Shown here: positions 35,279 to 44,547 of the stretch, piece after piece | Position numbering within the stretch: the first letter of the stretch is position 1 | Layout: each line of letters opens with the position of its first letter | Notes under the pieces: model-generated | Told to the model about the DNA's origin: nothing | What the model saw: the letters and a program-made list of their open reading frames with translations, nothing else | Databases searched by the model: none | Translations under genes and position numbers: made by a program | Source of the DNA: Bacteroidia bacterium | GTDB lineage: Bacteria > Bacteroidota > Bacteroidia > J057 > JADKCL01 | Direction: 5' to 3' | Length of the DNA stretch: 64,000 nucleotides | Assembly: GCA_020635905.1 (NCBI GenBank) | Contig: JACJYV010000006.1 | Location: 620,001 to 684,000 of the forward strand

Positions 35279-35363
35279 TTTGTCTGAAAAATTCTTTTTC
35301 AACTGAACGGTAACATTTGGATGGGCCGGGGTATCAATTCCCAAAGCCCTCAAATGCAATCCC

Positions 35364-35648
35364 ATGAAAACCAATCCCTCAGCCCGAAAAAAAACTTCCC
35401 GATTTTTGAAATTATTTATGGAAATACCTCTACTTTCGCATCTTTATAGCCAACGCAATCCAATTTCAACCAACATGGTCCTGACCAGACAAAACCTGAT
35501 TTCCTTTTTGCTCACCATACCTTCCGTGTTGCTTTTCGGCCCGGCTGGCATTTTGCTGGTTGCCCTGCAACGATTCCTCTCAGAAGGCCTGATTTACGCA
35601 TACAAAGCCCTCGCCATCCGCGCCATTCGCAAAAGAGTCTGGGCATGA
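35364..35648 (+). CDS. Small putative membrane protein
   Basis: Up to 94 residues, or 76 if it starts at an internal ATG (MEIPLLSH). One likely membrane segment (ISFLLTIPSVLLFGPAGILLVAL), with a basic C-terminus (RAIRKRVWA). No family recognised, and the start is uncertain. It is 46 bp before the subtilase gene and could be a leader gene or a spurious frame. Confidence 0.35.
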   Translation: MKTNPSARKKTSRFLKLFMEIPLLSHLYSQRNPISTNMVLTRQNLISFLLTIPSVLLFGPAGILLVALQRFLSEGLIYAYKALAIRAIRKRVWA

Positions 35649-35694
35649 GTTAAATATTTTCCCTAAATTCATCGGGCATACTCAAGATGATCCT

Positions 35695-37632
35695 ATGAAT
35701 TTTCGGAAATTCCTCCCCCTGGTGCTTCTTGCCCTGATCCTTTTTCCCGCCCTGCGGGCTCAATCTCCTGTTATCCCTGACGGAGTCATGGAAAGGCTTA
35801 CTGCCACTGACCGCCTGATCATTGGCTTTAAACCTGCCACTCCTTTCAGCGAAAGGGCCCAAATTGTGCGGGAAATGGGCAAATTTCACCAAATCACCCG
35901 CGAAACAGCCCAGGTTTTTGAAGGCGTGTACATGCTTACTGCCCGTCCGGGCAGTAACTGGACCCCAAAGGACTTTCCCATTCTTCAACAGGAATTACTC
36001 AGCTATCCCCAGACAGACTACGTCTATCCCGTGCTGATGACTGAGAAAAACGATTGGTTTGGGGTATTAAACCGGGTTTGGGTCAGGCTGACCGACGAAA
36101 GCGAACTGCCCCGCCTGGAACAATTTGCCCATCAGAACCAGGTTACGTATGCAGGTCCCAACCAACTTTCTCCTGCCTGGAAGCTCCTGACCACAGACAA
36201 AAATTCCCTCCTCAATCCCCTGGAAGTCTCCCTTGTTTTAGGAAAGGAAAACTGGATTTCCAGCGCCGAGCCAGATTACCTCTTTCAGCCCATTGTCACC
36301 ACTTCTGATCCTTACTTCAGCTACCAGTGGGCCATCAAAAATACCGGCCAGTCACAGCAGGGAGGCGGCACCCCGGGTGCCGACATGAATGTGGAAGCCG
36401 CCTGGGCCTTCACCACAGGCAGCCCCAGTACCATCGTGGCCCTGCTTGATTCAGGCACAGACACCAACCATGTGGACCTCACGGGCAATCTCAAGCCAGG
36501 CTTCGACGGCATTGGACAAGGCCAGCAGGGTTATCCCAACACCAATTTTCCAGAAGACGGTCACGGCACGGCCTGCGCAGGCATCATTGCCGCCAAAGCC
36601 AATAATAATGTCGGCACCGCCGGCATTTGTTACGATTGTTCGGTCATGCCCATCCGGGTGTTTTACTACCTCCAGGATTCACTTCTGGGCATCATCCCCT
36701 GGTCTATCCCCACCTGGATGGTGGATGGCATCAACCATGCCCGCCTCAACGGAGCCTCCCTCATGAGCAACTCCTGGGGCGTCCCTGACGCCCTCCTTTT
36801 CCTTTTTCCCGGCGGCACCACCATCGTGGAAGCAGCCATGGAAGACGCCTTCACCCTGGGCCGCAACGGCCTGGGAATTCCCATGTTCTTTTCCAGCGGC
36901 AACGACGGCGGATCGCCCATCTGGCCCGGGCGGGTCAAAGGAGCGATTTGTGTGAATGCCACCTCCATGTGCGACGAGCGCAAAAAGCCCACTTCCTGCG
37001 ACGGTGAAAACTGGGAAGGAAACTGGAAAGACAGTGTGGACATTGGCGCTCCCGGGGTCCTGATCGCCACCGCCGACATGACCGGCGCAGCTGGCTTCAC
37101 CCCCACAGACATCAATACTTCCTTTAACGGCACCTCTGCAGCCTGTCCCAATGCGGCCGGGGTCATGGGCCTGATCCTGAGTGCTGACCCTTCCATTTCC
37201 CTGAAAACGGCCCGCAAATACCTGGAAACCACCTGCGACAAGGTAGGAAATTATAATTATTTCAAAACCAAAGCCAACGGCACCTGGAGCAACGAACTGG
37301 GATTCGGGCGGGTCAACGCAGGAAATGCAGTGCAGGCAGTCAGCCGCGACCGCTCTTTGCGTGAATTTGGCGCGTCCCTTTCTCTTTACCCCAATCCCGT
37401 GCAATCCACCCTCAATCTCGATCTGGAAATCGCTGAAAGCGCTGACCTGAAATTCTCCCTGCTGGATCTCAACGGTAAAATTGTGTGGCAGAATTTTCCG
37501 GGGAAACTCGGTCCGGGTCAGCACCATTTACAGTGGGAATTGCCAGTGCAGAAGCTGGCACCCGGCATGTATATTTTCCGGGCCGAAGGCCCGATGGGAG
37601 CTTTGGGACGAAAGTTGATCATCAGCAATTGA
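35695..37632 (+). CDS. Subtilisin-like serine protease (S8) with T9SS type A sorting domain
   Basis: 645 residues: signal peptide 1-22 (ALRAQ), a propeptide-like region to about 205, the S8 catalytic domain, and a T9SS type A C-terminal domain (about 560-645: LYPNPVQSTLNLDL, LAPGMYIFRAEG, KLIISN). The triad is Asp252 in ALLDSGTD, His290 in DGHGTACAG and Ser481 in FNGTSAACPNAAG; the oxyanion Asn is in SSGNDGG. It would be exported by T9SS and act outside the cell or on the surface, probably on proteins or peptides. A 7-bp hairpin (37663-37681) lies just after the stop codon. Confidence 0.94.
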   Translation: MNFRKFLPLVLLALILFPALRAQSPVIPDGVMERLTATDRLIIGFKPATPFSERAQIVREMGKFHQITRETAQVFEGVYMLTARPGSNWTPKDFPILQQELLSYPQTDYVYPVLMTEKNDWFGVLNRVWVRLTDESELPRLEQFAHQNQVTYAGPNQLSPAWKLLTTDKNSLLNPLEVSLVLGKENWISSAEPDYLFQPIVTTSDPYFSYQWAIKNTGQSQQGGGTPGADMNVEAAWAFTTGSPSTIVALLDSGTDTNHVDLTGNLKPGFDGIGQGQQGYPNTNFPEDGHGTACAGIIAAKANNNVGTAGICYDCSVMPIRVFYYLQDSLLGIIPWSIPTWMVDGINHARLNGASLMSNSWGVPDALLFLFPGGTTIVEAAMEDAFTLGRNGLGIPMFFSSGNDGGSPIWPGRVKGAICVNATSMCDERKKPTSCDGENWEGNWKDSVDIGAPGVLIATADMTGAAGFTPTDINTSFNGTSAACPNAAGVMGLILSADPSISLKTARKYLETTCDKVGNYNYFKTKANGTWSNELGFGRVNAGNAVQAVSRDRSLREFGASLSLYPNPVQSTLNLDLEIAESADLKFSLLDLNGKIVWQNFPGKLGPGQHHLQWELPVQKLAPGMYIFRAEGPMGALGRKLIISN

Positions 37633-37764
37633 GCGACGCCGCAGATTGCTTTGCAAAAAGCCCCTGAAAAGCCATTTCAGGCCGATAAAAAGGCAAAATT
37701 CCAAATTGCTTCTATTCTCAAATAATAGTAACTTGCCCACCTGTAAATTCAAATCACACACAAT

Positions 37765-39363
37765 ATGTCGAAGGAATCCGCAGAATTTTTGATGAATCTT
37801 ATGATCTTTGCCCCCTTTCTGGGCATACCATTCATCCTGGGTCTGCAAAAACAATCTGCGAAGTACATCGCATTTGGCGCCTCGCTGATTCCCATGTTGC
37901 TTTCCGTCTTCGTTTATCTGGCTTACACCGCCAATGCACCTGTCGGAACTGCCTATCTGGGTCAGCAATCAGCCGAATTCAACAGCTTCGCCCTTGATTC
38001 CTTCCTCCCCTGGTTTGGAGAAGGCGCCCGCTACAACATCAATTTCATCACAGGTCTGGACGGCATTTCCATCTATCTCGTCCTGCTGACCACCTTCCTC
38101 TTCCCCATTACCATCCTGTTCTCCTGGGGATCGGTCGAAAAACACGAAAAATCCTATTATGCCCTGTTGCTTATCCTCGAAATCGGGGTAATTGGCTTCT
38201 TTATGGCCCTCGACATGGTGCTTTTCTACCTTTTCTTCGAAATGGTACTTATCCCCATGTACTTCCTGATTGGCATCTGGGGCGGCAAAGAAAGGATTTA
38301 TGCCTCGGTCAAATTTTTCCTCTATACCCTGATCGGCTCCCTGCTCATGCTGGTGGCCATCATTTATGTAGGTTTTGAAGTCAATAACTGGACTTCCTTC
38401 ACCTCCAACTACTACGACATTGTTTCACGCGGCGTACGGCCCGACCTGCAAAATTGGCTTTTCCTGGCCTTTACCCTGAGTTTTGCCATCAAAGTACCCC
38501 TTTTCCCCCTGCACACCTGGCTGCCCGATGCGCACACCCAGGCACCCACTGCAGGTTCGGTCATTCTGGCTGGCGTGCTCCTGAAAATGGGAACCTACGG
38601 ACTCATCCGTTTCTGTTTGCCCATCTTCCCTCACGCCTCTGAGTACTTTGCCTCCACCATGTGCACCCTGGCCGTGATTGGCATCGTTTATGGTGGCATG
38701 GCCGCCATGGTCCAGACCGACGTCAAAAAGCTGGTTGCTTATTCCTCTGTATCTCACCTTGGTTTCATCGTTTTGGGGATTTTTTCCTTCACCACGGCAG
38801 CCATCAGCGGCGCGGTCATTCAGATGATCAACCACGGCATTTCCACTGGCGCACTCTTCCTCATGGTGGGCATGATCTACGATCGCCGTCATACCCGCGC
38901 CATCGCCGACTTCCAGGGCCTGGCCAAAAGCATCCCGGTCTTTACTGTGTTTTTCATGATCACTGTGCTTTCCTCTGCCGGGCTTCCCGGTCTCAACGGA
39001 TTCATTGGTGAATTCATGGTGTTGCTGGGCTCCTTCAGTTCCAGCCACGTATCGGCTGCCTTCCCCATTCTGGCTGCTTCAGGCGTGATCATCGCCGCAG
39101 TTTACCTCCTCTGGATGTTCCGTCGCGTCATGTTTGGACCGCTGGACAAAGAAGCCAACCGCACCCTCAAAGATCTCAACCTGCGCGAAGTGCTGGTCAT
39201 GGTTCCGCTGGTATTGCTCATGTTCCTCATGGGCTTGTATCCCAAACCGTTCCTCAAAGAAATCGATCGCAGCAGCGACGTGATCGTGAAAATGGTGGAA
39301 CAGCCTGCTGGACTGAATCATGTTGCAGGTTACTACCAGGAAGAAACCATTGCCCAGGAATAA
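37765..39363 (+). CDS. nuoM: NADH-quinone oxidoreductase subunit M
   Basis: 532 residues, about 14 membrane helices, one of the three antiporter-like proton-pumping subunits of complex I. Visible family motifs: FFEMVLIPMYFLIGIWG with the key glutamate, FAIKVPLFPLHTWLPDAHTQAP, GVLLKMGTYGL, VQTDVKKLVAYSSVSHLG and LSSAGLPGLNGFIGEF. The motif order and length fit NuoM rather than NuoL (no long C-terminal helix) or MrpD. It stands alone: the flanks are a protease and an unknown, and no other nuo gene is in the window. A proper terminator follows. Confidence 0.92.
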   Translation: MSKESAEFLMNLMIFAPFLGIPFILGLQKQSAKYIAFGASLIPMLLSVFVYLAYTANAPVGTAYLGQQSAEFNSFALDSFLPWFGEGARYNINFITGLDGISIYLVLLTTFLFPITILFSWGSVEKHEKSYYALLLILEIGVIGFFMALDMVLFYLFFEMVLIPMYFLIGIWGGKERIYASVKFFLYTLIGSLLMLVAIIYVGFEVNNWTSFTSNYYDIVSRGVRPDLQNWLFLAFTLSFAIKVPLFPLHTWLPDAHTQAPTAGSVILAGVLLKMGTYGLIRFCLPIFPHASEYFASTMCTLAVIGIVYGGMAAMVQTDVKKLVAYSSVSHLGFIVLGIFSFTTAAISGAVIQMINHGISTGALFLMVGMIYDRRHTRAIADFQGLAKSIPVFTVFFMITVLSSAGLPGLNGFIGEFMVLLGSFSSSHVSAAFPILAASGVIIAAVYLLWMFRRVMFGPLDKEANRTLKDLNLREVLVMVPLVLLMFLMGLYPKPFLKEIDRSSDVIVKMVEQPAGLNHVAGYYQEETIAQE

Positions 39364-39396
39364 CCCCGGAAATACTATCAAAAAACCACATATAAA

Positions 39397-39424
39397 ATAC
39401 CCCGGCTTGCTGGGGTATTTTTTT
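39397..39424 (+). terminator. Intrinsic terminator after nuoM
   Basis: ATACCCC / GGGGTAT stem (39397-39403 and 39412-39418), 8-base loop and seven T, 34 bp after the stop codon. Confidence 0.9.
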
Positions 39425-39891
39425 GCCCAAATTTTCCATTCCCCTAAAAATGCAACAACTCAAATCCCAGGACAAAGGACTGAGGACTAACTCTCCCATG
39501 GAAGAGGTAACAGAGAATCATTAGTTAATGAATGGTTTAGAAATGGAGAAACTCCTAAAAATTTGTGGACGCAGATTAAATTTCAGCGCAATATCTCTGT
39601 GAACTCTTCCATTTTGTTCCCGGAAAAATGGGTTTAAAAACCCTCTCCATGGCCATTGTGGTTAAAGAAAACGCTAAAGTTACGCGCATGCGAAATGATT
39701 CTGGATACGGCACAGCACCCACCGTTCGCAAAAGCAGGCTCACGGCGGCCCTTCCCATCCCTCGTGCGAATTTCCAAAGGCATAAAAGGCATTTTTCAAT
39801 AATTGATCACCCAACCTTTTGATGAAAACTGGCAGTGCACAAAAAATGCGCAGACCATAAGGCCGGCGCATCCGGGTTTCAATCATCCCTG
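39425..39891. other. Intergenic region between nuoM and the gene at 39892
   Basis: About 470 bp with no convincing gene: the frames here have no family signature and poor starts. It holds the heptad array at 39467-39494 and a small hairpin GGGTTT-AA-AAACCC near 39629. The rest is unassigned; it could be the relic of a decayed gene. Confidence 0.5.
39467..39494. repeat. Heptad array with GGAC core
   Basis: GGAC ends at 39473, 39480 and 39487, exactly 7 bases apart (CCAGGAC, AAAGGAC, TGAGGAC), followed by TAACTCT in phase. The same GACTAAC/GACTGAG type of unit is found at 59890-59924. Confidence 0.75.
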
Positions 39892-40350
39892 TCAGCCGAT
39901 GGTGGTGCCAGTGAAAATTATCCATTTCGTGCCCGTGTTTCCTTCCTCGGGGGAGATTTCGAGTGCTTCCTTCAGGGAAATTGCTCCATCTCCTGTACTC
40001 CCGTCAAGGTAAACCCGGTTTCCACCACCACTTGCATCCATGGCCCTGATGATAAAGTCTTGGGCGGCTGAGTCACCCGTCGGGATAAACTCCCAGGCAT
40101 TGGCCTGGTCTTGTTCTGTAAGCGAAACCTGTCCTGTGCTGGTATTGCCTGAAAGGTATAAATTGGAATTGAATCCGACCTGAATCATGTAACCTCCCCG
40201 GGCCTGATCGTAAAGGAGATCCGTAGCCGCGGCCACCCTGAGGCGCTCAGTCAACCTGACGGATTCGTTTTTTTTATCCAACCAACGGAAACCAGGAATG
40301 TGTCCATCGCAATAAAGAACTACGTTTTTGAAATTTTTTGGAGTGCTCAT
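39892..40350 (-). CDS. Small protein with possible beta-trefoil fold
   Basis: 152 residues, no signal peptide. The strand pattern NLYLSGN, then VSLTEQDQANAWEFIPTG, and later NRVYLDG, then ISLKEALEISP, is reminiscent of ricin/fascin-type beta-trefoil repeats, in which each lobe reads Y-L-x-x and W-x-F/I-x-P. This is inferred by eye only. A carbohydrate-binding role would follow if true. The next gene upstream on the same strand is 95 bp away. Confidence 0.55.
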   Translation of the reverse strand: MSTPKNFKNVVLYCDGHIPGFRWLDKKNESVRLTERLRVAAATDLLYDQARGGYMIQVGFNSNLYLSGNTSTGQVSLTEQDQANAWEFIPTGDSAAQDFIIRAMDASGGGNRVYLDGSTGDGAISLKEALEISPEEGNTGTKWIIFTGTTIG

Positions 40351-40445
40351 AATACTAAGTGATTAATGATTTTTGCCTACTCTGTTATGTTGGATTTTCG
40401 GCTCCCTCCTGAAAAATATGAAGGTGATTTTTGATTTTCGATGAT

Positions 40446-41264
40446 TTAGTAAAGGAAAGACAGCTGGCGGCGCAATTGCCTGGGCAGGCTGAAAGTGATT
40501 TTTTGCAATTGGGTTTCGCATTTGCGGGCCAGCATTTTGCCCAAACACAAAACCCCATTTTTCAGATTGGCCGGGGCCAGCCACATGAGGCCATTACCCC
40601 TGGAAAAATCAGGATTTTCCTGCAGGTAATACTGAAACCAGGGATTGTCTTTGCTTTGCATGCGCAGCAATTGAGCTTCGCTCATGCGAACAATCCAGCC
40701 CACTTTCTTCACGAAACGATTCGTTTCTGAGGCCTGGGGCAGATTCAGGGCCAATGAAAGCTGGTCTTTGATGGCCACAATGTGGGCCGGGGTTTCAATC
40801 CCGGGCTGGGGATAAATGATGGCCGTATCGCGGCAGGTCAGGTAATAGGCCACGGGATTGATGGGCGTAGCCATGTAATAGGCCTCGGGGATGCCGTGAA
40901 GCAGGGAGAATTTCAGCGCTTCAAGCAAAAGAGCCTGATTGATGGGAGCCCCACCCCGAAACTCCTGAATTACCCCCATTTCAGTGCGGAAAACATAGGG
41001 CTTGCGCAGTTTGCCATTCCGCTCAATTTCGGTCTGATAGACCTGGAAGGTGGCGTAGCCAACCGTTTCCTCTCTGCGGTTTTTCACCAGAAAAATTCTG
41101 GAATAAACGGTCGCAGGTTCGATCACATACGCCCGAAAACTTTCCTTGTCCACGCCATCAAAGATTTGTGCATGAACGGCATACAGTTGTGAAGTGAGTT
41201 GCTCCCGGGCTGCTGCAGAGAGTGATTTTGGATTGATTCCTTTGGAAATACTGGTCTTTTTCAT
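40446..41264 (-). CDS. GNAT-like protein of unknown substrate
   Basis: 272 residues, cytoplasmic. The part from about 50 to 125 (YSRIFLVKNRREETVGYATFQVY, then RTEMGVIQEFRGGAPINQALLLEAL) looks like strands 2-4 and the phosphate-binding loop of a GNAT acyltransferase. The C-terminal half (with RFVKKVGWIVRM) matches nothing that I recognise. It may act as an acyltransferase on an amine or a peptide; there is no context to tell which. It is divergent from the gene at 41491. Confidence 0.5.
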   Translation of the reverse strand: MKKTSISKGINPKSLSAAAREQLTSQLYAVHAQIFDGVDKESFRAYVIEPATVYSRIFLVKNRREETVGYATFQVYQTEIERNGKLRKPYVFRTEMGVIQEFRGGAPINQALLLEALKFSLLHGIPEAYYMATPINPVAYYLTCRDTAIIYPQPGIETPAHIVAIKDQLSLALNLPQASETNRFVKKVGWIVRMSEAQLLRMQSKDNPWFQYYLQENPDFSRGNGLMWLAPANLKNGVLCLGKMLARKCETQLQKITFSLPRQLRRQLSFLY

Positions 41265-41490
41265 GGTAGTAAGCGTGAAGGTTTTATTTGTTTCTGATTC
41301 AAATTAAATCACCAAACGCTCATCCTTGTACCCACAAAATCTCCCGGTTTATTTGGACTTATTTCCTTAAAACCAGCTTCAAAACAGCCTCATTCGTCCT
41401 TTTAACCCATTTGACCGGGAACTCTCAATCACAGATTTTAAGGTTTTTTTAAAATTTGCCTATATTGATTTTACTTTAGCCACCCTTTTT

Positions 41491-42924
41491 ATGTCCGACA
41501 ACAAGCTGATTCAGTTACTTGGGTTACTTGACCCGGGTGAGCGAAAACGATTTCAGGATTATCTCTCATCTCCTTTTTTCAATAAAAGGGAGGATGCTTT
41601 GGTTTTATTTCAGGAACTGGAATCCAGGTTTTTAAATTCTGAGAAGGGTGGAACGGATGAAGAGGTTTTCGCAGATGTCTATCGGGGTCAGGACTTTAAT
41701 TATTCCAAACTCATCAACCTCAAAACTCTTTTGCAAAATCTCCTGCTGAATTTCATGGCTCAGGTTGTTTTTGAACAAAATTCAGCCCTGAGAAACCGGT
41801 TTCAGTTGGAAAAACTCAACCAGGCCAGAGACACCAAATATTTCCCTTCCTTTTACAAAAAAGCGCTGAAAGCGCTGGAAAAATCCTGGCTCAACGAATT
41901 TGATTTGTTTTGGGAGAAAATGTTGCTGGAAGAGGCTATTGCTGAAAACCATTCCCTCCTGCTTCAACGTGATCCAAATCCACACCTGCCAGAGATGTCC
42001 AAAAACCTGGAATATGCCTTTTTGTTGAGGGTGATTCGATTGATTACGCATGATCTCGACCGCCAGGCGATGTTTGGAGTGAAGCTTGATTTGCCCTTGG
42101 CCCCTCATGTAGTTGCGTATTTAGCCGCACATAAAAATGAGCTTCCCCCCATTCTCAAATGCTACCATGAATTATATTTGCTGAAAACCCTTCCTGACCC
42201 ACTTCCCGCTTTCAGCAATCTAATGGCGCTTTTGCATGATCACCACCAGAACATTTCAAGGGAGGAGGTGCAATATCTTTACATTGGACTGATTAATTTT
42301 GGGACCAGAAGCCTGAACGATGGCAAACTGGAATTTCTGGAAGAAATTTTCGGACTTTATCTGGAAATGCTTGAGCTGAAAGTTCTTTTAGAGAATAATA
42401 AGATCTCTCCCTGGCACTTTCGCAACATAATCCATGTGGCGCTGCGTTGCGGGAAATTTACCTGGACTGACAATTTTATCCAGAATTATCAGGACAGGAT
42501 TGCGGGCGATCACCACGGAAACCTGATTAATTTCTGCACAGGCCTGACGTTTTTCTACCAGGGAAATTTTGACCAGGCAGAATCCTGCTTCAACAGGGTT
42601 TTGGATGATTACCAGGATGTTTTTTTCGGGATCGACTCCCGGGCCTATTTGCTGCAAATCTATTTTGAAACAGGCAATTCCCTCGGGCTCGAATCCCTCG
42701 CCCATTCCTTTCGCATGTTTTTGGACCGCAACCAGTCTATCTCTGCTGAACGACGCAAGCAATACATTGCGTTCATCCTCCATCTGCGCCGCCTTTCCAA
42801 TATCCCTTTGAAGGACGCCAAACGTCTTGAAAAGCTCAAAAATGAAATCATTACCAAATCAGGAAAAGGCATGGGCTCGGCCTGGTTGCTGAAGAAAATC
42901 AGCGAAATTCAGGAAATGAACTGA
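41491..42924 (+). CDS. Helical repeat protein of unknown function
   Basis: 477 residues, all-helical and soluble. The start (IQLLGLLDPGERKRFQDYLSSPFFNKREDAL) and the later repeats (LINFCTGLTFFYQGNFDQAESCFNRVLDDY, then YLLQIYFETGNSLGLESLAH) look like tetratricopeptide-like helix pairs. Proteins with the LDPGERKRFQDYLSSPFFN opening appear to be common in Saprospirales-type genomes, but I know no function. It is probably a scaffold or regulatory protein. A near -7 box TACTTTAG lies at 41472-41479 without a matching -33 element. Confidence 0.7.
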   Translation: MSDNKLIQLLGLLDPGERKRFQDYLSSPFFNKREDALVLFQELESRFLNSEKGGTDEEVFADVYRGQDFNYSKLINLKTLLQNLLLNFMAQVVFEQNSALRNRFQLEKLNQARDTKYFPSFYKKALKALEKSWLNEFDLFWEKMLLEEAIAENHSLLLQRDPNPHLPEMSKNLEYAFLLRVIRLITHDLDRQAMFGVKLDLPLAPHVVAYLAAHKNELPPILKCYHELYLLKTLPDPLPAFSNLMALLHDHHQNISREEVQYLYIGLINFGTRSLNDGKLEFLEEIFGLYLEMLELKVLLENNKISPWHFRNIIHVALRCGKFTWTDNFIQNYQDRIAGDHHGNLINFCTGLTFFYQGNFDQAESCFNRVLDDYQDVFFGIDSRAYLLQIYFETGNSLGLESLAHSFRMFLDRNQSISAERRKQYIAFILHLRRLSNIPLKDAKRLEKLKNEIITKSGKGMGSAWLLKKISEIQEMN

Positions 42925-42956
42925 TTGGATTTTTCTCTTTCCCCCACAAACAAAAA

Positions 42957-42988
42957 CCATCCCGCAACCCGGAAAAGGGTGGGGATGG
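42957..42988. terminator. Possible bidirectional hairpin between convergent genes
   Basis: CCATCC and ACCC pair with GGGT and GGATGG around a GGAAAA loop with small internal mismatches; a second short hairpin CGCAA-TT-TTGCG follows at 42994-43005. There is no strong T run, so the function is uncertain. Confidence 0.35.
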
Positions 42989-43016
42989 CAAGTCGCAATT
43001 TTGCGAAAAACGTCCT

Positions 43017-43844
43017 TTATTTAATCACCAGGCGGTGAACTTCACGGGCCCGTTCAAACTGGACCACAACCTGATAAATTCCCTCTTTCATTCCCGCCAC
43101 TTCAAAATTTCCACTGACAATTGAATTCATGGAGACAGGGCGGGAATTACCATTCATATCGACCAAATCCACGCGCTGCGGCAAATCCATTCCCCAGCTG
43201 AAGTGAAGAGTTGAGCTGCATGGATTGGGAAAAAGGGTAGCCAATGGCTTTTCTGGCGTCATTTCAAGGTGTTTGAATCCAATATTATCGATCAGGACCA
43301 TTCCCCCGCCACCAGCCACCAGATTTTCCGCAGGGGTATTGTCCTGGGTACAAACCAGGTCAATTCTGAACAGCTCCCCGTACCCGGTTTGGCCAGTCCA
43401 ATCATTTCGATGCACATTGAACTTGATGCTGTTCTCTTCCTGATCTGAGGTAGTCTGAGTCACTGCCTGGGCAGGGCTGCAAAGCCAGGAATTTTCCAGT
43501 TCGAAATTGGGCTCCTCAGGGAATTCAGCGCTACTTCCAGGGGTCAGATTTATCTCAAATCCCACCACATCATCTGCCGTTTCTGCGGCGGTTCCCAACT
43601 CAATGAAAAAGGTGGCGGTATCTCCTGCATTCAAAACACCAGCTCTCGTCCATACCTGAAAGGCGAATTCTGATACATCCAGCGTGTCAGGAGACTGGGC
43701 CAGCGAGATGGAACGGATCAAAGAGATGGCCAGGAACAGGAAAACGGAGCGCTTTATTGCAGGAGCAAAAGCAATAATTTGAGCAACAGAGGATGATTTT
43801 GCAGGCGCACATGGTGCGCCGGCAAGGCTAAATACGTTTTTCAT
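43017..43844 (-). CDS. Secreted protein with T9SS type A sorting domain
   Basis: 275 residues. The N-terminus is unusually long and basic before the hydrophobic signal (VFLFLAISLIRSISLAQS, cleaved near residue 49). The middle (FQVWTRAGVLNAGDTATFFIELG, then DDVVGFEINLTPGS) resembles a small cohesin/dockerin-like or Ig-like beta domain, but I do not recognise a family. The C-terminal 75 residues are a T9SS type A signal (LFPNPCSSTLHFSW, MKEGIYQVVVQ, HRLVIK). It is predicted to be secreted, perhaps surface-attached. Confidence 0.75.
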   Translation of the reverse strand: MKNVFSLAGAPCAPAKSSSVAQIIAFAPAIKRSVFLFLAISLIRSISLAQSPDTLDVSEFAFQVWTRAGVLNAGDTATFFIELGTAAETADDVVGFEINLTPGSSAEFPEEPNFELENSWLCSPAQAVTQTTSDQEENSIKFNVHRNDWTGQTGYGELFRIDLVCTQDNTPAENLVAGGGGMVLIDNIGFKHLEMTPEKPLATLFPNPCSSTLHFSWGMDLPQRVDLVDMNGNSRPVSMNSIVSGNFEVAGMKEGIYQVVVQFERAREVHRLVIK

Positions 43845-44547
43845 AATTTTAACTTATTAGTGGTTGTAAAAGGTGCCTGGTTCGGGCAATGCCCGTAGCA
43901 AACGGTTTGATTTTGTTTGATTTAAATCTTTTGAATCAGGCATGAAAATCCCGGTCCCCAGAAGGGGAAGTTGGCTTCATGAAAATTTCAGGAAATGGGG
44001 GGATTGGATAATCTATCTTCTCATAGGCTTTCAGTTGTTGATTTTCTAACTACTTCAAGCTACGGTTCCTTTGGTCGTTCCAAATGCGAAAATTGGATTG
44101 AAATCTGTTCCATTTGCATTTTTTGCAACTAACAGGAAACAACTGAAAAGCGTTTGGGAGATACTCAGATCAACGTGGGAGAGATTCATACCCATTATGG
44201 GATTCTGCCTGATTTTCTTGCCGGGATTTTGGTTTCTGCCTGAAAAGAAACTCAAAAAAATTTCCGACTCAATTTTCAGGCAAACCCGCCCAGGGTTTAA
44301 ATTCAGGGAGGCAATTTGTTGAGAAAGGATAAACAGCAAGGAGGTCTGAAGAAGGATTGGATCGTTTTCATGATTTTTTTATTTGTTTGAGTTAATCATT
44401 TGTTACCCTACAAAGTTGCCGCAATTTTCCCGCCCAAAACAGATCATTGCTACGCAAAACAAAAAATGCGCAGCCCTACGTTCCCCATACGTAGAACTAC
44501 GCACCCATTCATGAAATCTTCTTATTTTGCAGGTAAACCCTCACACA
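43845..44547. other. Intergenic region before the LuxR-type regulator
   Basis: About 700 bp without a gene that I can support. One 83-residue frame (44071-44322) has a hydrophobic stretch but no ribosome-binding context or family match. The stretch 44476-44494 carries an inverted repeat, noted separately. The rest is A/T-rich. Confidence 0.5.
44476..44494. promoter_or_regulatory. Inverted repeat CTACGT-N7-ACGTAG upstream of the LuxR regulator
   Basis: Perfect 6-bp arms with a 7-base centre, 53 bp before the ATG at 44548; a third half-site ACTACG follows at about 44496. This suits a dimeric DNA-binding protein, perhaps the regulator itself. Confidence 0.45.

Noticed and set aside
41455..41479. 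Promoter of the helical repeat gene (TTTG ... TACTTTAG)
   Set aside because: The spacing is only 13 bases and the -7 box has a mismatch, so it does not fit the consensus.
44071..44322. 83-codon plus-strand frame with a hydrophobic stretch
   Set aside because: There is no ribosome-binding context, no family resemblance and no operon link, and the codons look like A/T-rich chance coding.
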